Positions 46,907-58,598 of a stretch of DNA of 64,000 bases are shown one piece after another (position 1 is the first letter of the stretch; each line of letters begins with the position of its first letter). The position numbers were made by a program, and so were the translations under genes. Source of the DNA: Moniliella sp. 'wahieum'. Lineage: Eukaryota; Basidiomycota; Moniliellomycetes; Moniliellales; Moniliellaceae. Below the pieces are notes generated by a model, which did no database searches, was not told the DNA's origin, and was given only the letters and a program-made list of their open reading frames with translations. The DNA is taken from contig RSEE01000008.1 in NCBI GenBank assembly GCA_003971905.1, forward strand, positions 372,001-436,000, in the 5' to 3' direction.

Positions 46907-49428
46907 TCACAATGCGTCGAAATTGATCGCGTACACAATCTTCTTTCGTTCCCGTTCGTCCTCCCGCTGCAAAAACGTCAGTATGATTGGAAACAAAGTG
47001 GGAGAAAGAGGGACTCGCCTTCTCATGGTAGTGCAACAGTAGCACAATCCCCGCTAGGATCAAGAGGAAAACGCCGAGAACAATGGTGACCCATGCAATC
47101 CAGTCACCAGGTCGGAGGTACATTTCCTTGCCCCAGGTGATAGGGGACGGGTGGTGACCGTTGGCGGCTGCCACGGATTGATAAACACAAGCGAGTTGGG
47201 AATGACACCCTCCATCGACATTATCAAGCTTGCCTCCTCGGCTGCCTCGCGCTCCTGCGTCTTGCGATCCCGCGCCCATAGGTCATTGGCTGAGAATGCA
47301 ATCTGCCGTGCCTCTCGTGAGGTAATAGTCGAGTTGTCCACCACCGGGTGAGCCTTCACGGAGTGAATCTGTTTCGCCTCTTTTTCGTGGAGGCGACGAG
47401 ATGAGCCCATCTGGATCAGCTCCACATAATTGTTTGTTCGCCCCAGGCCGAGGTAGGTGTTGGGATGAACCAGCGAGCCGTAGCCGGTATGTGAGTACTG
47501 TGTGGCAGCCTGCGCCCGACGAACTCCATTGGTGTCGAGCACAGTGAACTTGTACGAAGCCCCGGCGTAGTTGACCCCCATGGCTTGAAGGGTAAGATGG
47601 ACTTGTTGCTTGGCTCGCACTCTCCATCACAGGCACCGTTGAGCATGGAAAGTTAAGGAAAAAGGAGTCAAAGAATAAGTTGTTCTGGACAAATGTGGGC
47701 CCCGGCGCACGATAGGAGGGCGGGAGGGTCCTTGATCCAATACTTCGACCGTTTGGAGCATATATCCAGCGTCCCGTCCTCGTCCAAATCCACGAAACTG
47801 ACCCCAACAACATTGGTGATCGTATCCAAGAGCTCCGACTGAGGGGCTTTGATAAACGTTCGCTCCTCTTTCCAGTCGTCGCCGCCTCCGCGGCCAGGGC
47901 CACAGCCAGCCACGCCGAGCCCAGCCTGGCCACACGCCACATTCTCCAACAGCACCGCCACACTGCCACCTTGGAACGCCTTGGTTGCCGTGACAAGGAG
48001 GTCAGGGTAGCCGTCCTTGTTGTAGTCCCCCACGCTGAAAGAAATGATGGGAGGCTGGGGAGTACACTCGTATCACTCAACAGAAGCATCCACCCCGGCC
48101 CCAGAATTTGAGAGACGGGGATCCTCCGGTCCCTTCGATTACCGGTGCCACCATTGCGGTGGGTAAGGCGGTCCAGGTCCAACGCGAAATGAGGGTCAGG
48201 TAGACAGAGTCGCTGAGGATCACGACACTTCACCTCCTCTTCCCCCGAGTCAGATGCTTCCGTATCACCCCAGGGAGGCCAAGTACGCCAGTTCCAGGAC
48301 CAATTCCAGGGCCATTCCCAGTGCTGATCGGCAAGAGTACAAAGTCCCACCTGCCGGTTGTAGACAATGTTGATGTAGCAATCCTTCTCGTCACAATTTC
48401 CAAATACCAGGTCGATCGTCCCGTCGCGGTTGAGATCAGAAAAACTCACCATCCCACTTCCAGGAGGCAAGTCGCCTGTCCGACTCAGTTGGAAATACGC
48501 CGTCTCATTCTCGACCGGAACCGAGGTACGAAGTGCGGTCCAGATCTCGTAGCTTGGGGCCGTAAATTGTTTCCCGACGCAAGTAAGGAACAGATCTGCA
48601 CAGCAATGTTAGGCACCCGTACGGATCACTAGGCATCAAAACGTACCAGCGACACAATCACCATTCAGGTCCACAAACGAGGACGAGTGAGGCGAGGTAA
48701 GCTGGCATCGGGACTTGGTCGGATGGCCATCCTGGTCGAGAAGAATAATTTTGTCCGCAACGAAGGCAGGATGGGTAGCGTTGGCGCTCTTTCTTCCCTC
48801 CATTTGATTCGGAAGAGCGTAAGAGGAGTATTGAAGCCCGGTGTGTGTCCCAGGAAGTCCATGGTCAAGTCCCCTGTGGCGTCAACGAGCACAGGATGGG
48901 CCAAGTTGGTCGACGGCAACTCAATTGGGGTTGGGTCAAATCCACCAGTCTCTCGTCCAATAAAGAGATGAAGGTTCAGAGTGTCTACCAACCCGTCTTT
49001 CGAGGGGGCCGACATGAGCACCAGTCCAGCACCCCATCGTGATTCACATCAGTCGGGACTGCGTTCTGGATCACACCTTTGCCAGGGAGGTTGAGTGTGG
49101 TGTACACAGTTGGCACGCCTTGGGGTGGTTCAAAGGCAAACCTGGCATGGTTCCACCTCCGCACTGATACGGCTGTGCCAGTGTCGTCCAGCAAAAACGC
49201 ATCGGTGAACTGGTCGCCATCCTCGTCACCCCAGGCGAGAATGCGGCCATCGTTGAGGCCCAGATCGCCGGTGCGGATCAGCCCCTCGTACTTGAAGCGC
49301 TTGCGGTTGAAGAGCCCCGCCTGGACCGGCTCTGCGCCGACATTCAGAAGAAGGAGAGCAAGAAGTGGCGACAGCGACAGCGACAGCAGCGCCCGCGCGC
49401 ACCAGTCCAGCCCAGTGAGCCGAGCCAT
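46907..49428 (-). CDS. ITFG1/LINKIN (T-cell immunomodulatory protein)-like FG-GAP membrane protein
   Basis: Type I membrane glycoprotein family with an FG-GAP/beta-propeller ectodomain; the fungal role is unknown. ATG 49428 (CCAATGGC) opens a signal peptide (LSLSPLLALLLLNVGAEPVQA). Propeller repeats follow (LAWGDEDGDQFTDAFLLD, FSDLNRDGTIDLVFGN, DYNKDGYPDLLVT, FVDLDEDGTLDI). The family blocks GVNYAGASYKFTVLDTNG, YLGLGRTNNYVE and IPNSLVFINPWQ come next, then one transmembrane helix (WVTIVLGVFLLILAGIVLLL). The short cytoplasmic tail ends REDERERKKIVYAINFDAL. The last intron (46967..47018) appears to use a GC donor. Several frame changes occur between 47160 and 49020, so inner exon limits are provisional. 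Confidence 0.82.
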
Positions 49429-49653
49429 TGGTGGGCGTTGTGGAGATGAGAGGCGCTGATTGGGTGCACTTGTGGCCCGGAGGCCGCCGCCACAACGACG
49501 CGCGTTGAACATTGAACGTACATTGAACGTTCAGGCCAACATTGAACGTTTGAACGCGCCCAGTTGCACCGACTGGGCGGTCTTTTTTTTTCGGGTGCCC
49601 TCGCCAGCCGCTCCCCACCTCCTTCTTTCTCCCACCCAATCTGCCTCACCACC
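49429..49653. promoter_or_regulatory. Divergent ITFG1-like/ERB1 upstream region with repeated ACATTGAACGT motif
   Basis: ACATTGAACGT occurs three times (49509-49519, 49520-49530, 49539-49549), with half-copies at both sides (GTTGAAC at 49505, TTGAACG at 49551). A T-run (49583-49590) and a C-rich leader precede the ERB1 start. The spacing and repetition suggest a binding-site cluster; the factor is unknown. Confidence 0.5.
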
Positions 49654-52205
49654 ATGCCGCCCGCCCGGGTCGATGGCAAGCGCAAGCGTGCCCGAGAGCA
49701 ATCCGGCGTCCCTGCGACCAAGGAGGATGTGAAGGACGTGCTGGGACAGACTGCGTCCGGTGAATTGGACCTTGCCGATGCTGGCTCCTCGTCGGAGGAG
49801 GAAGCAGAGGCAGACGACGAGTCCGACCCGGAGGTGGAGGCCCTGCCTGAGATTGATGCAGCGCCTTCGGACGATGAAGAGAAGCCGTCGGGTGATTCGG
49901 AAACGGAGGATGACGAAGGGTTCGATTCGGAGGACATCGATAACTGGGATGGATCCGGCGAAGAAGGAGAGGATGACCGTTTGCGCGCGTTTGGCCGAAA
50001 GAAGATGAGTCCTCGGATATCTCGAGTGGAGACGAAACCGCTCCTGGAACTGCTGAAGAGGCTTCCAAGATTGAGTCTCGTCTGTCGCGTGCCATTCAAA
50101 AGGCGCGCGGTGCCAAACCCGAGGAAGGCGAGACGGAATACAACAATCTTGGTATCGACACCCGCTTCGCCGCATCCAACATCGACCCTGCAAAACAAAA
50201 CCCAGATGGGTCAAACAAGGGCGTGCTCACAGTCAGTGAGCTGACGGGTGTACCCAAGCGTGTCTACCCCCAATCGAGCCTAATTACGACTCTGATTCGT
50301 CCACGGAAGAGACGACGAACCGCATTGGGAATGTGCCGCTGGAGTGGTACGATGATCTTCCGCACATTGGGTATGATGTGAACGGGAAGAAGGTGCTCCG
50401 CCCGGCCCAGGGTGATGCACTGGACAACTTCCTTGCCACAATGGAGGACCCCGAAAGCTGGATGACGGCTGAAGACAAGCGCACGGGTGGACAAGTGCGT
50501 CTGACGGACGAGGAGCTGGACATCATTCGTCGTTTGCAAAATTCGGAGATTCCCGACGAATCTTACAACCCCTACGAGCCTACCGTCGAGTGGTTCACTG
50601 GAAAGGGGATGGAAATGCAGACTCCTATGACGGCACGACCGGAGCCCAAGTCAAGGTTTGTCCCATCCAAGTGGGAGCACAAGAAGATCATGAAGATTGT
50701 GCGGGCCATCCGCGAGGGAAGAATTGTGCCACGGCGCCGGCGCAGGAGACGCCCGAGTACTACGATGTGGGAGAACGAGCAGGCTAGGGAAGACCACCCT
50801 ATGCACATGCCCGCGCCCAAGCTCGCCCTCCCTGGGCATGAAGAGAGCTACAACCCGCCCGCTGAATACTTGCTGGATGAGGCGGAGCGCAAGGCTTGGG
50901 AACAAGCTGCACCTGAGGACCGTAAGCTGAACTTCTTGCCCGCCAAGATGAGCTCGTTGCGGTCGTGCCACGGTATGAGAATTCTGTCAGGGAGCGTATG
51001 GACCGTTGCTTGGACCTACTTGGCCCCGCGCATGCTCAAGCGTAAGGTCGACGTGCCGAACGCAGAGGTGTTGTTGCCAAGCTGCCTGCTCCCAAGGACT
51101 TGCGTCCGTTCCCTACCCACAGCGGCAGTCGAGTACAAACATCCTTCTGCTCCCCGTGTGCGGGCAGCTGCTCTGGACCCTACCGGTGCCTGGGCCGCTA
51201 CTGGCGCTGAGGATGGTCGTGTGCGTCTGTGGAACTTGACAACGGGACGGTGCGATGCCGTGTACGACCTTCATGCCTCCTCGGCAAAGGAGGACCGCGC
51301 ACCCGTGTACTCGCTTGCCTGGTGCCCCAACGCAAGCAAGTCACTTTTGGTTGCCAGCACGGTGGGCCGAATCGCGATCATCGCCCCCCGGGAGGGAAAC
51401 GTTGGCTTCCCTGCGACAACTAGCGAGTCGTTCCAATATGCCATTCAAGGCTTTCCTATTGGGGATGAGGAAAAGGATGAGAAAGCACCTGCTGAGTGGG
51501 TACGTCCTGCGAATGCGGAGCGTGAGCGTGGAATCGCTGTCTACATTCACATCCCCGGTACGGCCCGACAGGTTGCATTCCACCCCAAGGGTGACTACTT
51601 CGTCACGGTGGTACCTGATGCGACACGCGGGCGGGCTGTGTTGGTTCACCAGCTGTCGCGCCATCGTTCCCAGGCGCCATTCCGAAGGGTGGCTAAGGGT
51701 TCGGCAGTGCAACGTGCTGTGTTCCATCCTACTCGGCCACACCTCCTGGTCGCGACGCAACGGTACGTACGGATCTACGACTTGGCCCAGCAAGCTCTGG
51801 TGCAGACGCTCCAGACAGGGCTACGCTGGATCTCGTCGCTATCCGTGCACCCAAGCGGGGAGCATGTCTTGGTCGGTTCGTACGATCGCAAGTTGCTCTG
51901 GTTTGACCTTGAACTATCAACGCGGGCTACAAGATGCTCGGTACCACGCTCGGGCGGTACGCCAGGTGGCTTTCCATCCGACCTTGCCGCTTTTTGCATC
52001 GGTCGCCGACGACGGCCAAGCGCACATCTACCACGCCACGGTTTACTCGGACTGGGCACAGAACGCTTTGATTGTACCGCTCAAGATCTTGCGTGGCCAC
52101 CAGGTTAAGCAAGGACTTGGGATCTTGGACGCCATGTGGCATCCCTCCAAGCCCTGGCTACTCACCGCAGGTGCTGACGGCCTCGCTCGTCTTTGGTCTA
52201 ACTGA
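49654..52205 (+). CDS. ERB1: Ribosome biogenesis protein ERB1 (BOP1)
   Basis: Component of the PeBoW complex (NOP7-ERB1-YTM1), required in the nucleolus for 27S pre-rRNA processing and 60S assembly. ATG 49654 (CACCATGCC) opens a basic then very acidic N-terminus ([19 protein letters not shown]). The BOP1NT domain follows: [69 protein letters not shown]. Then come WD40 repeats ([40 protein letters not shown]) and the last repeat [20 protein letters not shown]. The frame changes near 50010, 50265, 50735, 50980-51120 and 51930, each with the protein continuing in another frame. No introns were needed. Confidence 0.93.
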
Positions 52206-52554
52206 TTGGCCCCCAAAGGGCAGTTACTTGCGTTTTCTTTGACTCTGGTCAGGTCGAGGCTATAGAGGCTCCGTATAGTCAAGTGAGAACACGCACACGT
52301 GGTACTTGGATGTACACGTAGCAGCAATTGTAAGAAACTGGCGGCAATTAGATGGCCTCTATAGCCAGCTAATTGAAGAAGTCAGGGAGCAGAGCAAGAG
52401 CACGGAGGGTGAACAAAGTATCGGGCGCAAGCAGTAGTGCCAAAATATCAGACAGGGTATAGAAGCCACCAGCGGTACGGAGGGTCGGTTATACGACAAT
52501 GAAGCTATCATCTGTCACTACAGTACAGTCAAGAGAGGGGAAGAGAGTGCATCA
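52206..52554. other. Intergenic region ERB1-left palindrome arm
   Basis: The 3' flank of ERB1. From about 52500 it is recognisably but imperfectly related to 62886-62935, beyond the edge of the right arm. No gene was recognised. Confidence 0.55.
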
Positions 52555-52704
52555 TGTCAATTTTTTCTCCGGGGTGGAAGGGGGGATGAAGTACGTGAGG
52601 TCGTGAAGCCAGAGCAGACGGATCAGGGTAACGTGAAAGGAGGGGTGTAATAGACATCCCTCGAGGGGGGAAAAGTGGTATCTGAGGAGGGTGAAGATGG
52701 GGCT

Positions 52705-54583
52705 TTAGTACGTTTCCGGAGTAGAAGGTTCCGGCGTCTATCGCCAAGAGACGATTCGGCCATCTTTTCATCCTCCACTTTCTCCTCGCCAATCTTCTCC
52801 ATGTCCGCGGCAGTCACGAGAGTGGCAACCTCGCCCTTAACCAAAGCACGGCGCGAAGTGAAGCCAGGAGGGCACCACGTGCGGCTGTTCCAGGGCTTGC
52901 AGCTCGGGTCGTGGTACATCAAGTCGACTTGCTCAAGAGTAAGCCCCTGAGTCTCCGGACGAAGAAGAAGACGAGGAGAGCGTTGACAATGTTCCAGGAA
53001 GCAAAGATGAAACCGTAGGCTGCGAATGCAAGAGGTCAGCGCGGGATCGATACAACCAGAGCCCAACAAACATCAGGAGAAATATGCGTACCATAGCCAA
53101 TATTGCCCGTAATGGGCTGCGTGAAGAATGCCAAAGCAAAGTTCCAGGCCCAATTGGTGGCTGTCGAAAGGGCGGCTTGCTTGGAACGAGTGCGCGCGCC
53201 AAAGTTCTCGCCGCACCAGACCCACACGGCAGGAGACCATGTGCAAGCAAGGCAGAAGACAAAGAAGCAGCCAGCAACGGTCATCAGATCACCCACTCCC
53301 TTGGAGAGGTGGGGCTGACCCATCACACCGCTCTCGTTACCAGCGACACCCGCGATGGCAAAGACGAACAGCCACAGGGAGCATCCAAGCGCGCCATAGA
53401 AGAGCGTGTTGCGGCGACCCCATGCTTCCACCATCCACAGACCAGGGGCAGTGCAGACAAAGTTGACCGCGCCAAGAATGATTTGAGTCACGTACGAGTC
53501 CTTGAGGCCGGCGTTGGCAAATACCTGGTTGCCATAGAAGAAGAAATCTGGGGAGAAGAAAAAGAGTCAGGAAGGAGCGGTCGGGAAGAGGTGGGAGTGT
53601 AACGTACAGTTGCCGCCACAGAGTTGCTGCCCCATCTGAAGCGCCATGCCCATGCACGTCCGGAAGCAAGTCGAGTTTTCGAATTTGAAGCAGTCAGCCC
53701 ACGTTGCGTCGGCGGCGTTGGCAGCTTTTTCCTCCTCGATATGCTGGATCAGGTCCTGGTACTCCGATTCGACGTGCGGGTCCTGGTCCGCAACGCTCAC
53801 ACCATGCATCTGGGCGATCGCCCTCTTCGCTTCATCGTACCGGCCTTTTTGTACGCTAATGGTGGGCGACTCGGGCGTCAGCATCGCAACTGCGCCTTGA
53901 AGCATGGCAAACACAAAGCCGATCGCAACCAATACTCGCCACGATGCCGAATCGTTGTTGCCAGCGTACCGCGTACCGATGGCAATGGCGTAGGCCAACA
54001 GAATGCCAAGGGTAATCGCAAACTGGAAGAAGCCGCCCATCATACCACGGATTTGCCGGGGCATGAGTTCGGATTGATACACTGGCGCAAGGGCGGAGGA
54101 CATGCCAATGCCGTAGCCAGATACCAAACGGCCAATGCCAAATTGAACCCAGGAGTGGACAGAGGCGACCTTGATGATGCAACCGATGATGATCCACAGA
54201 GCTGACACCTGGACACTGTACTTTGTGCCCAGGCGGTTTTGCCAGATGTTGCCCGTAAGAGCGCCAATGCCACAGCCGATCGACATGAAACCAGTGATCA
54301 GGCCCTGGAGCCAAGGCGACCAGGCCTTCTCATACTTCCCGTCGGGGTAAGTGACCGCCCCGTAGCAAACCGGCGTTGGAAATCTTGCATGGGGTACAAA
54401 CCAGCCATAATGCCGGTCTCATAGCCAAACTGTTGTCATGAAAATAACAGCGATCAGTATGGGATGTTCTTCATTTGGTGCACGAATGAGGGGGAGACAT
54501 GGACATACGTTAAGACCGGCACCGATGGTCACCAGGGTTACCAGGTGAACCATAATGCCGATAGAAGTGCCTCCGAGTTTCAT
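52705..54583 (-). CDS. MFS sugar (hexose-type) transporter, copy A
   Basis: Plasma-membrane sugar transporter of the major facilitator superfamily, with 12 predicted hydrophobic segments. It is the mirror copy of 60853-62735, with the same four exons. Exon 1 is 54509..54583 and the first intron 54430..54508. Sequence features are as in copy B: LNFGYETGIMAG, YGIGMSSALAPVYQSELMPR, PESPTIS, VEAWGRRNT and RETQGLTLEQVDLMY. Relative to copy B it lacks one base in a C run in exon 2 (near 54357) and one A near 52741, which as written would change the frame and move the stop downstream to 52623. These look like read errors, since the rest of the arm is otherwise nearly identical. Confidence 0.9.
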
Positions 54584-56040
54584 GGTGAAGCCGAAGAACT
54601 AGTGGTAAGGAAATAGGAGCGCGGAAAGAGTAGGAGTGTGTGAACCTCAAAGAGGTGGGCGTGTGGCTGGTATAATAGCCTGTAGGGTGTGGGTTGGTTA
54701 CTGAGAAGACGGAGGAGAGATGTTGTGGACAAGAAGAACAATCGATGGGGTCGGTGGTCCTCTGTTATATACCCCAAAGATGTATAACACAAGAGAGAAG
54801 ACTAGGCGCCAAGAAGCCAGTGTAGGAACAAGCACAACAGTACAGGAACAATTCCAACTGTTGCATGGGGGAACTTTTGCCAGCCACGCGGGTCATCCAT
54901 CAGTCGACCAGCGGTGCTGCTTCATGCATCATGCATCATGACCATTCCATATTCATCTCAGGCTCTTGATCCCCTGTGAGAGACATGTGACATGTGACAT
55001 GTGAGGCCTGAGATCTGGCGATCAGTCGATCAGGAGAAGAAGGCAAAGGCCTAAGGCCTACCGCATAACAGTAACCCCCCCCTCCACTCTGTACGCAACG
55101 TTCACAAAATGCTTAATGCAGCGCGCCCTCCCTGCGATTGCAGGCTGTTCCTCTGCGAGAGCTATACACAAACGCCGTCCCAGACAGCACTGCGACTTCG
55201 ATGCGAGTGCGCAGTGTGGGGGCTATGGACAGCCATACGGAGCCCCAGGGAGCCCCACTATTATGCTCTAGGTCCCAGACACGCAAAGCCTCTTGCCTCT
55301 GCCCACAATATAGCCGCCATGTTTCAGGTAATCAAATGTCTATAGGCTCTAGGCACGAGGCCTGAGGCCGGCCTGAGGTCTTTCCGGACTTTGCCGGCGG
55401 TACGTATGTTTCTAGTGTGAGTGATATAATAGTCTCGGCCGCACTTCTGTCACGCTCCCGTCTGACCAGTGTCCATATGTAGCCCGTTGTTCGGCTTAGG
55501 TCTTACTCAGTCCGCCGGCACAGTTGCGACAATCTGGCGTGCCTGTATGTCCCGTTGGCGCTTAGCGCATTAGCTCACTACTACATGGACAGTTGCACCG
55601 CCAGTACTCCGCCCCACTAAGCTTCGAACTTTTCAAGCCGTCAGGCCTCAGGCTCAGGCCTCAGGCTTCAGGAGCTTCGGGCCCCTCACCTCAGGCTTCA
55701 GACCCTTCTTTGCTCTAACCTTTCAACGCCCCATTCGACACCCAATTTAGTCTCGCTAACGTCCCATAAACCCCACGCGAGGGCCTGCCTTTAGAACAAC
55801 ATCCCCAGGTGCGGTTGCCTGCGCAAGGGTCACCGGCGGTCTCCAGCGGTCCGAGGGCTAGCCCTGGCCACACATGTCCGAGACCACAAAAATGACCTGC
55901 TCTCTCTCTCCACCTATTTGTAAGGGCGCCATATGCCGTCAGCATCCCCATCCTCTCGCCTCTGGCGCCACTCCTCATCTCCATTCCCATTTCGTCTCTT
56001 TCTCTTCTCCTCTTCCCAGTCCGGGCTCGACCCAGCGCAT
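54584..56040. other. Transporter A upstream region inside left arm
   Basis: 1.46 kb without a gene. It contains CATGCATCATGCATCATGAC (54923-54943), ATGTGACATGTGACATGTGA (54984-55004), AGGCCTAAGGCCTA (55047-55061) and GGCCTCAGG clusters (55355-55382, 55642-55670). It is mirrored in the right arm, so it is either selected or recently copied. Confidence 0.6.
54763..54772 (-). promoter_or_regulatory. TATA-like box of transporter A
   Basis: GTATATAAC on the minus strand, about 185 bases upstream of the start codon, mirrored exactly at copy B. A CTC-rich, CA-ending leader follows. Confidence 0.5.
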
Positions 56041-56730
56041 GTCTTCCCGCTCATGATCCACACTGCATAACTGTACTTGAGATAATATGTCGCTGGAAAG
56101 CCAGGATCCTTGCAGCTCGCCTTGGCCTCGCTCATGTTGGAGCATTTGTCACGGGTGAAGGCGGACTGACAATCCCCGCGGAGCCTACGCGCGCCCTTCG
56201 CCTTCCTAACCCCGTTCCCTTGTTGGTTAAATGGTCAGATCCTTTCTGATCCGATCTCAACATTCAACTGAGGCCCGTTCTCTACCGAGAATAGAGCACA
56301 CTCCCTGATCATCGATCAGATTCAACTCAATCCGATCCTCGTAGTGGCTGTGGCAAGCCCCCCAGTGCGACGACCAAAGTTTTACATATCCGCACAACAA
56401 TAGCCCAGGCCCCCGCGGGCGGTGCCAGCCCCCCGTGACAGAGCTCGACTTTGGTGGTCTACACCTCTCACCCCTATTTTGGTTCGACGCGATCAACAGA
56501 AGGCGCTCAGCCTCACATGCAAAACCAGCTCCATCATTGTTTGTCCTCACTGATGCACACTGCTGCTCTGTCGTTCCACGATCTCGTCCGTCTTTCCCTG
56601 GCAGTAGCGTTAAATGCGTTTCCACCTGACCTCTCTCCTGTCCCAGAAATGAGACCGCCTCTGCTTTTGCTCGAAGGAAACTGATCATTTCCCGGCTCCA
56701 TTTCCCGGCTCCACTTCCCTAAGCAACATG

Positions 56731-56960
56731 TGATGACACCTGGAGTCCTGATGGTCCTCGAGGGTGACGCAATCGCACTGATGGTGGTGGTGGTCTAAGT
56801 CAACCAGCAACGCCTACAGAGGAACATCATGCAGCGAGTCGCCACCAGGGGCTAAGCCGCGGAAGAAGGAAAAGCAGGAGAGAGAAAACAACGGAACTCC
56901 CAGGCCTGAGGAGAACTGAAGGGACATTGGCCAAAAAGCACGAGCCACCCCATGGCTCAA
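56731..56960 (+). repeat. Dispersed element R3, copy b (intact 230 nt)
   Basis: Starts TGATGACACCTGGAGTC and ends CCATGGCTCAA. It is flanked by perfect 7-bp direct repeats CAACATG (56724-56730 and 56961-56967). It aligns along its length with copy a (39694-40380) once the nested LTR is removed. It carries a (TGG)4 run (56780-56792). No coding frame or inverted termini were seen. Confidence 0.82.
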
Positions 56961-57134
56961 CAACATGCAAAACATTGGCCCTTCTTGGATGGTGGGGAGC
57001 AGACCAGGAGATGCCTCTTCAAATACTCTCATCCGCCTGACTCTATATGATGGGGGACGATTCACATTTATGGCCTTGCTCGAGAAACTGAGAGAGACCT
57101 CCATTGCCAAGCTTCTGGAGTCAATCACGATCCC

Positions 57135-57743
57135 ATGTCTTCTTCAAACGGATCCAAGCAGCGAGAGAAGTCGTTCGAATTGATCGCAGCAGACAGTGTG
57201 ATTCACTGCAACACGAACTTCTTCCACGTCGACCGACATCACCGAGATCGGTTAGAGCCACAACCGAAACGACAACCCAAAAAAGGGGGTGACAAGTTCC
57301 TGCCTGCTACGGATCAAATTCCATCTGCTTCTTCGTCGCATCGGCTCTTGATCCTCTGCTTCGGCTACGCATATAAGGCCAAGAATAGAAACACTTTTTT
57401 TACCAATGAGACAACCTGTGGCGGAACGAGATGCAAGCATTGTTTGTCCACCGAGAGTGGGTGTCTGCCACATCCGTGTTTCCTATACTGTTTTGTGCCG
57501 GCCCGACTGCTTTTTGGGGTATATACAGTCTCAGCTAGCCTAGAAGCAACGTTTTTGTATTCTCATGGCCTGTCGTTGTGCCCCGACCTCATGGCTGAAT
57601 TCCGGGCCAACCCAATCCCCCACATGTGGCCGATCGGTCATCAAAGGGCGAATGGAGAGCACTTAAAGAGGAAATGTTTACCCTCCTCAAAAACTGATGC
57701 CACTTCCTGCCTTAATTCCCCCCTTTTGAATCCATATCATTGA
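57135..57743 (+). CDS. Doubtful 202-codon ORF in the palindrome spacer
   Basis: The longest open frame of the spacer, ATG 57135 (MSSSNGSKQREKSFEL). Its centre is Cys/His-rich (TTCGGTRCKHCLS, CLPHPCFLYC). It runs into the LINE copy 3 tail, where its last codons and stop come from LINE sequence. That argues that it is either chance or a gene truncated by the insertion. No family was recognised. Confidence 0.2.
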   Translation: MSSSNGSKQREKSFELIAADSVIHCNTNFFHVDRHHRDRLEPQPKRQPKKGGDKFLPATDQIPSASSSHRLLILCFGYAYKAKNRNTFFTNETTCGGTRCKHCLSTESGCLPHPCFLYCFVPARLLFGVYTVSASLEATFLYSHGLSLCPDLMAEFRANPIPHMWPIGHQRANGEHLKRKCLPSSKTDATSCLNSPLLNPYH

Positions 57744-58491
57744 CAGAGCTTAAGGCTGGGACAGGGGAACGCTACGTCTAAACCGAACCGTTCATCTTGC
57801 GGGGGTTACTTGGAAGCCCCACTAAGGTCAAGGAACCAGGGGGATCGCCAGGATATCAGGACCCTCCGGTTCTCGCCATCCGGTCCCGTACCCTAGGAAG
57901 CGCGTGTGGACACGGATGAACGTGGTTGGCATCCGAGCGAGGAACCATTTCCACTGAGACTTAGTAGCCAACTCCTTCCAATGCGCAAACAACTTGTCCG
58001 CTGTCTTGGTTCCGTAGTATCCTCGCGTCGTCAAAACCAGGGGGAAAAACGGCTCTTGAGTGCGTCCCTGGTACTTGGCGTTCTTGTCGCATTCTGCTTG
58101 TTCAAGCAGCCGAAACAGTTCCTTCTCCCGGCGTTCCAAAGGCGACGCAGTGCTCTCGTGTACCACCCGCCGGTACGCGCTCTGCGCCTCTTGCGTTCCC
58201 GTGTCGCGCAGGTGTGGTCCATCTCCATTCCTGATCCTCCAGTGCTCCAGGCCCCATCACGCGGTAGTCGGTGCGCTGTGCCCTCGGTCCGCGCCTCGTC
58301 CCATCCTCGTCCTCCACCATAGGTTCGTTGCGGACGTGAGTGTCGGGGATGGAGCGAATGAGCTGGAGAATGGGCTCCCGCACTGCCTCATGCAACGCAC
58401 TAAACTTGGCCTGGGTGCGGGTACAAGACATGATGTGCTCCAGCGAGGACATGGCACCGCACTTGCATATGCTGCGCGTGGGTGCGGCACA
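57727..58491 (-). mobile_element. LINE-like retroelement, 3' part, copy 3
   Basis: Minus-strand copy sharing the 3' end (TGTCAATGATATGGATTCA) and the region coding for CKCGAMSSLEHIMSC, LERREKEL and FIRVHTRFLGYGTGWREPEG with copy 1. It is 5'-truncated close to the zinc finger, and its ORF is interrupted. It lies inside the palindrome spacer and not in the arms, so it arrived independently of arm copying. Confidence 0.75.
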
Positions 58492-58598
58492 TAAGGGGGG
58501 GTTCACCACACCTTCCTCTTCTTCCCCATCCCGTTGTGCTGAAGACATATAGGACTTTCCAAAAACCGATTGACTTTAGACGTTTTGTAATGATTACA

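Larger units (their letters stand above)
52555..56040. repeat. Left arm of 3.5-kb inverted repeat
   Basis: Reverse complement of 59391-62885. The arm contains a full transporter gene (52705-54583) and 1.46 kb of upstream DNA. The arms match almost base for base. The differences I could find are about ten single-base events, mostly in C/G run lengths (for example near 52645, 53569, 54357, 54966, 55080). The inner edge is sharp, between GACCCAGCGCAT and unrelated spacer. Confidence 0.93.

Noticed and set aside
49344-50214. Overlapping minus ORFs opposite the ERB1 N-terminus
   Set aside because: They are Ser/Pro-rich mirrors of the acidic ERB1 N-terminus, and no independent family signal was seen.
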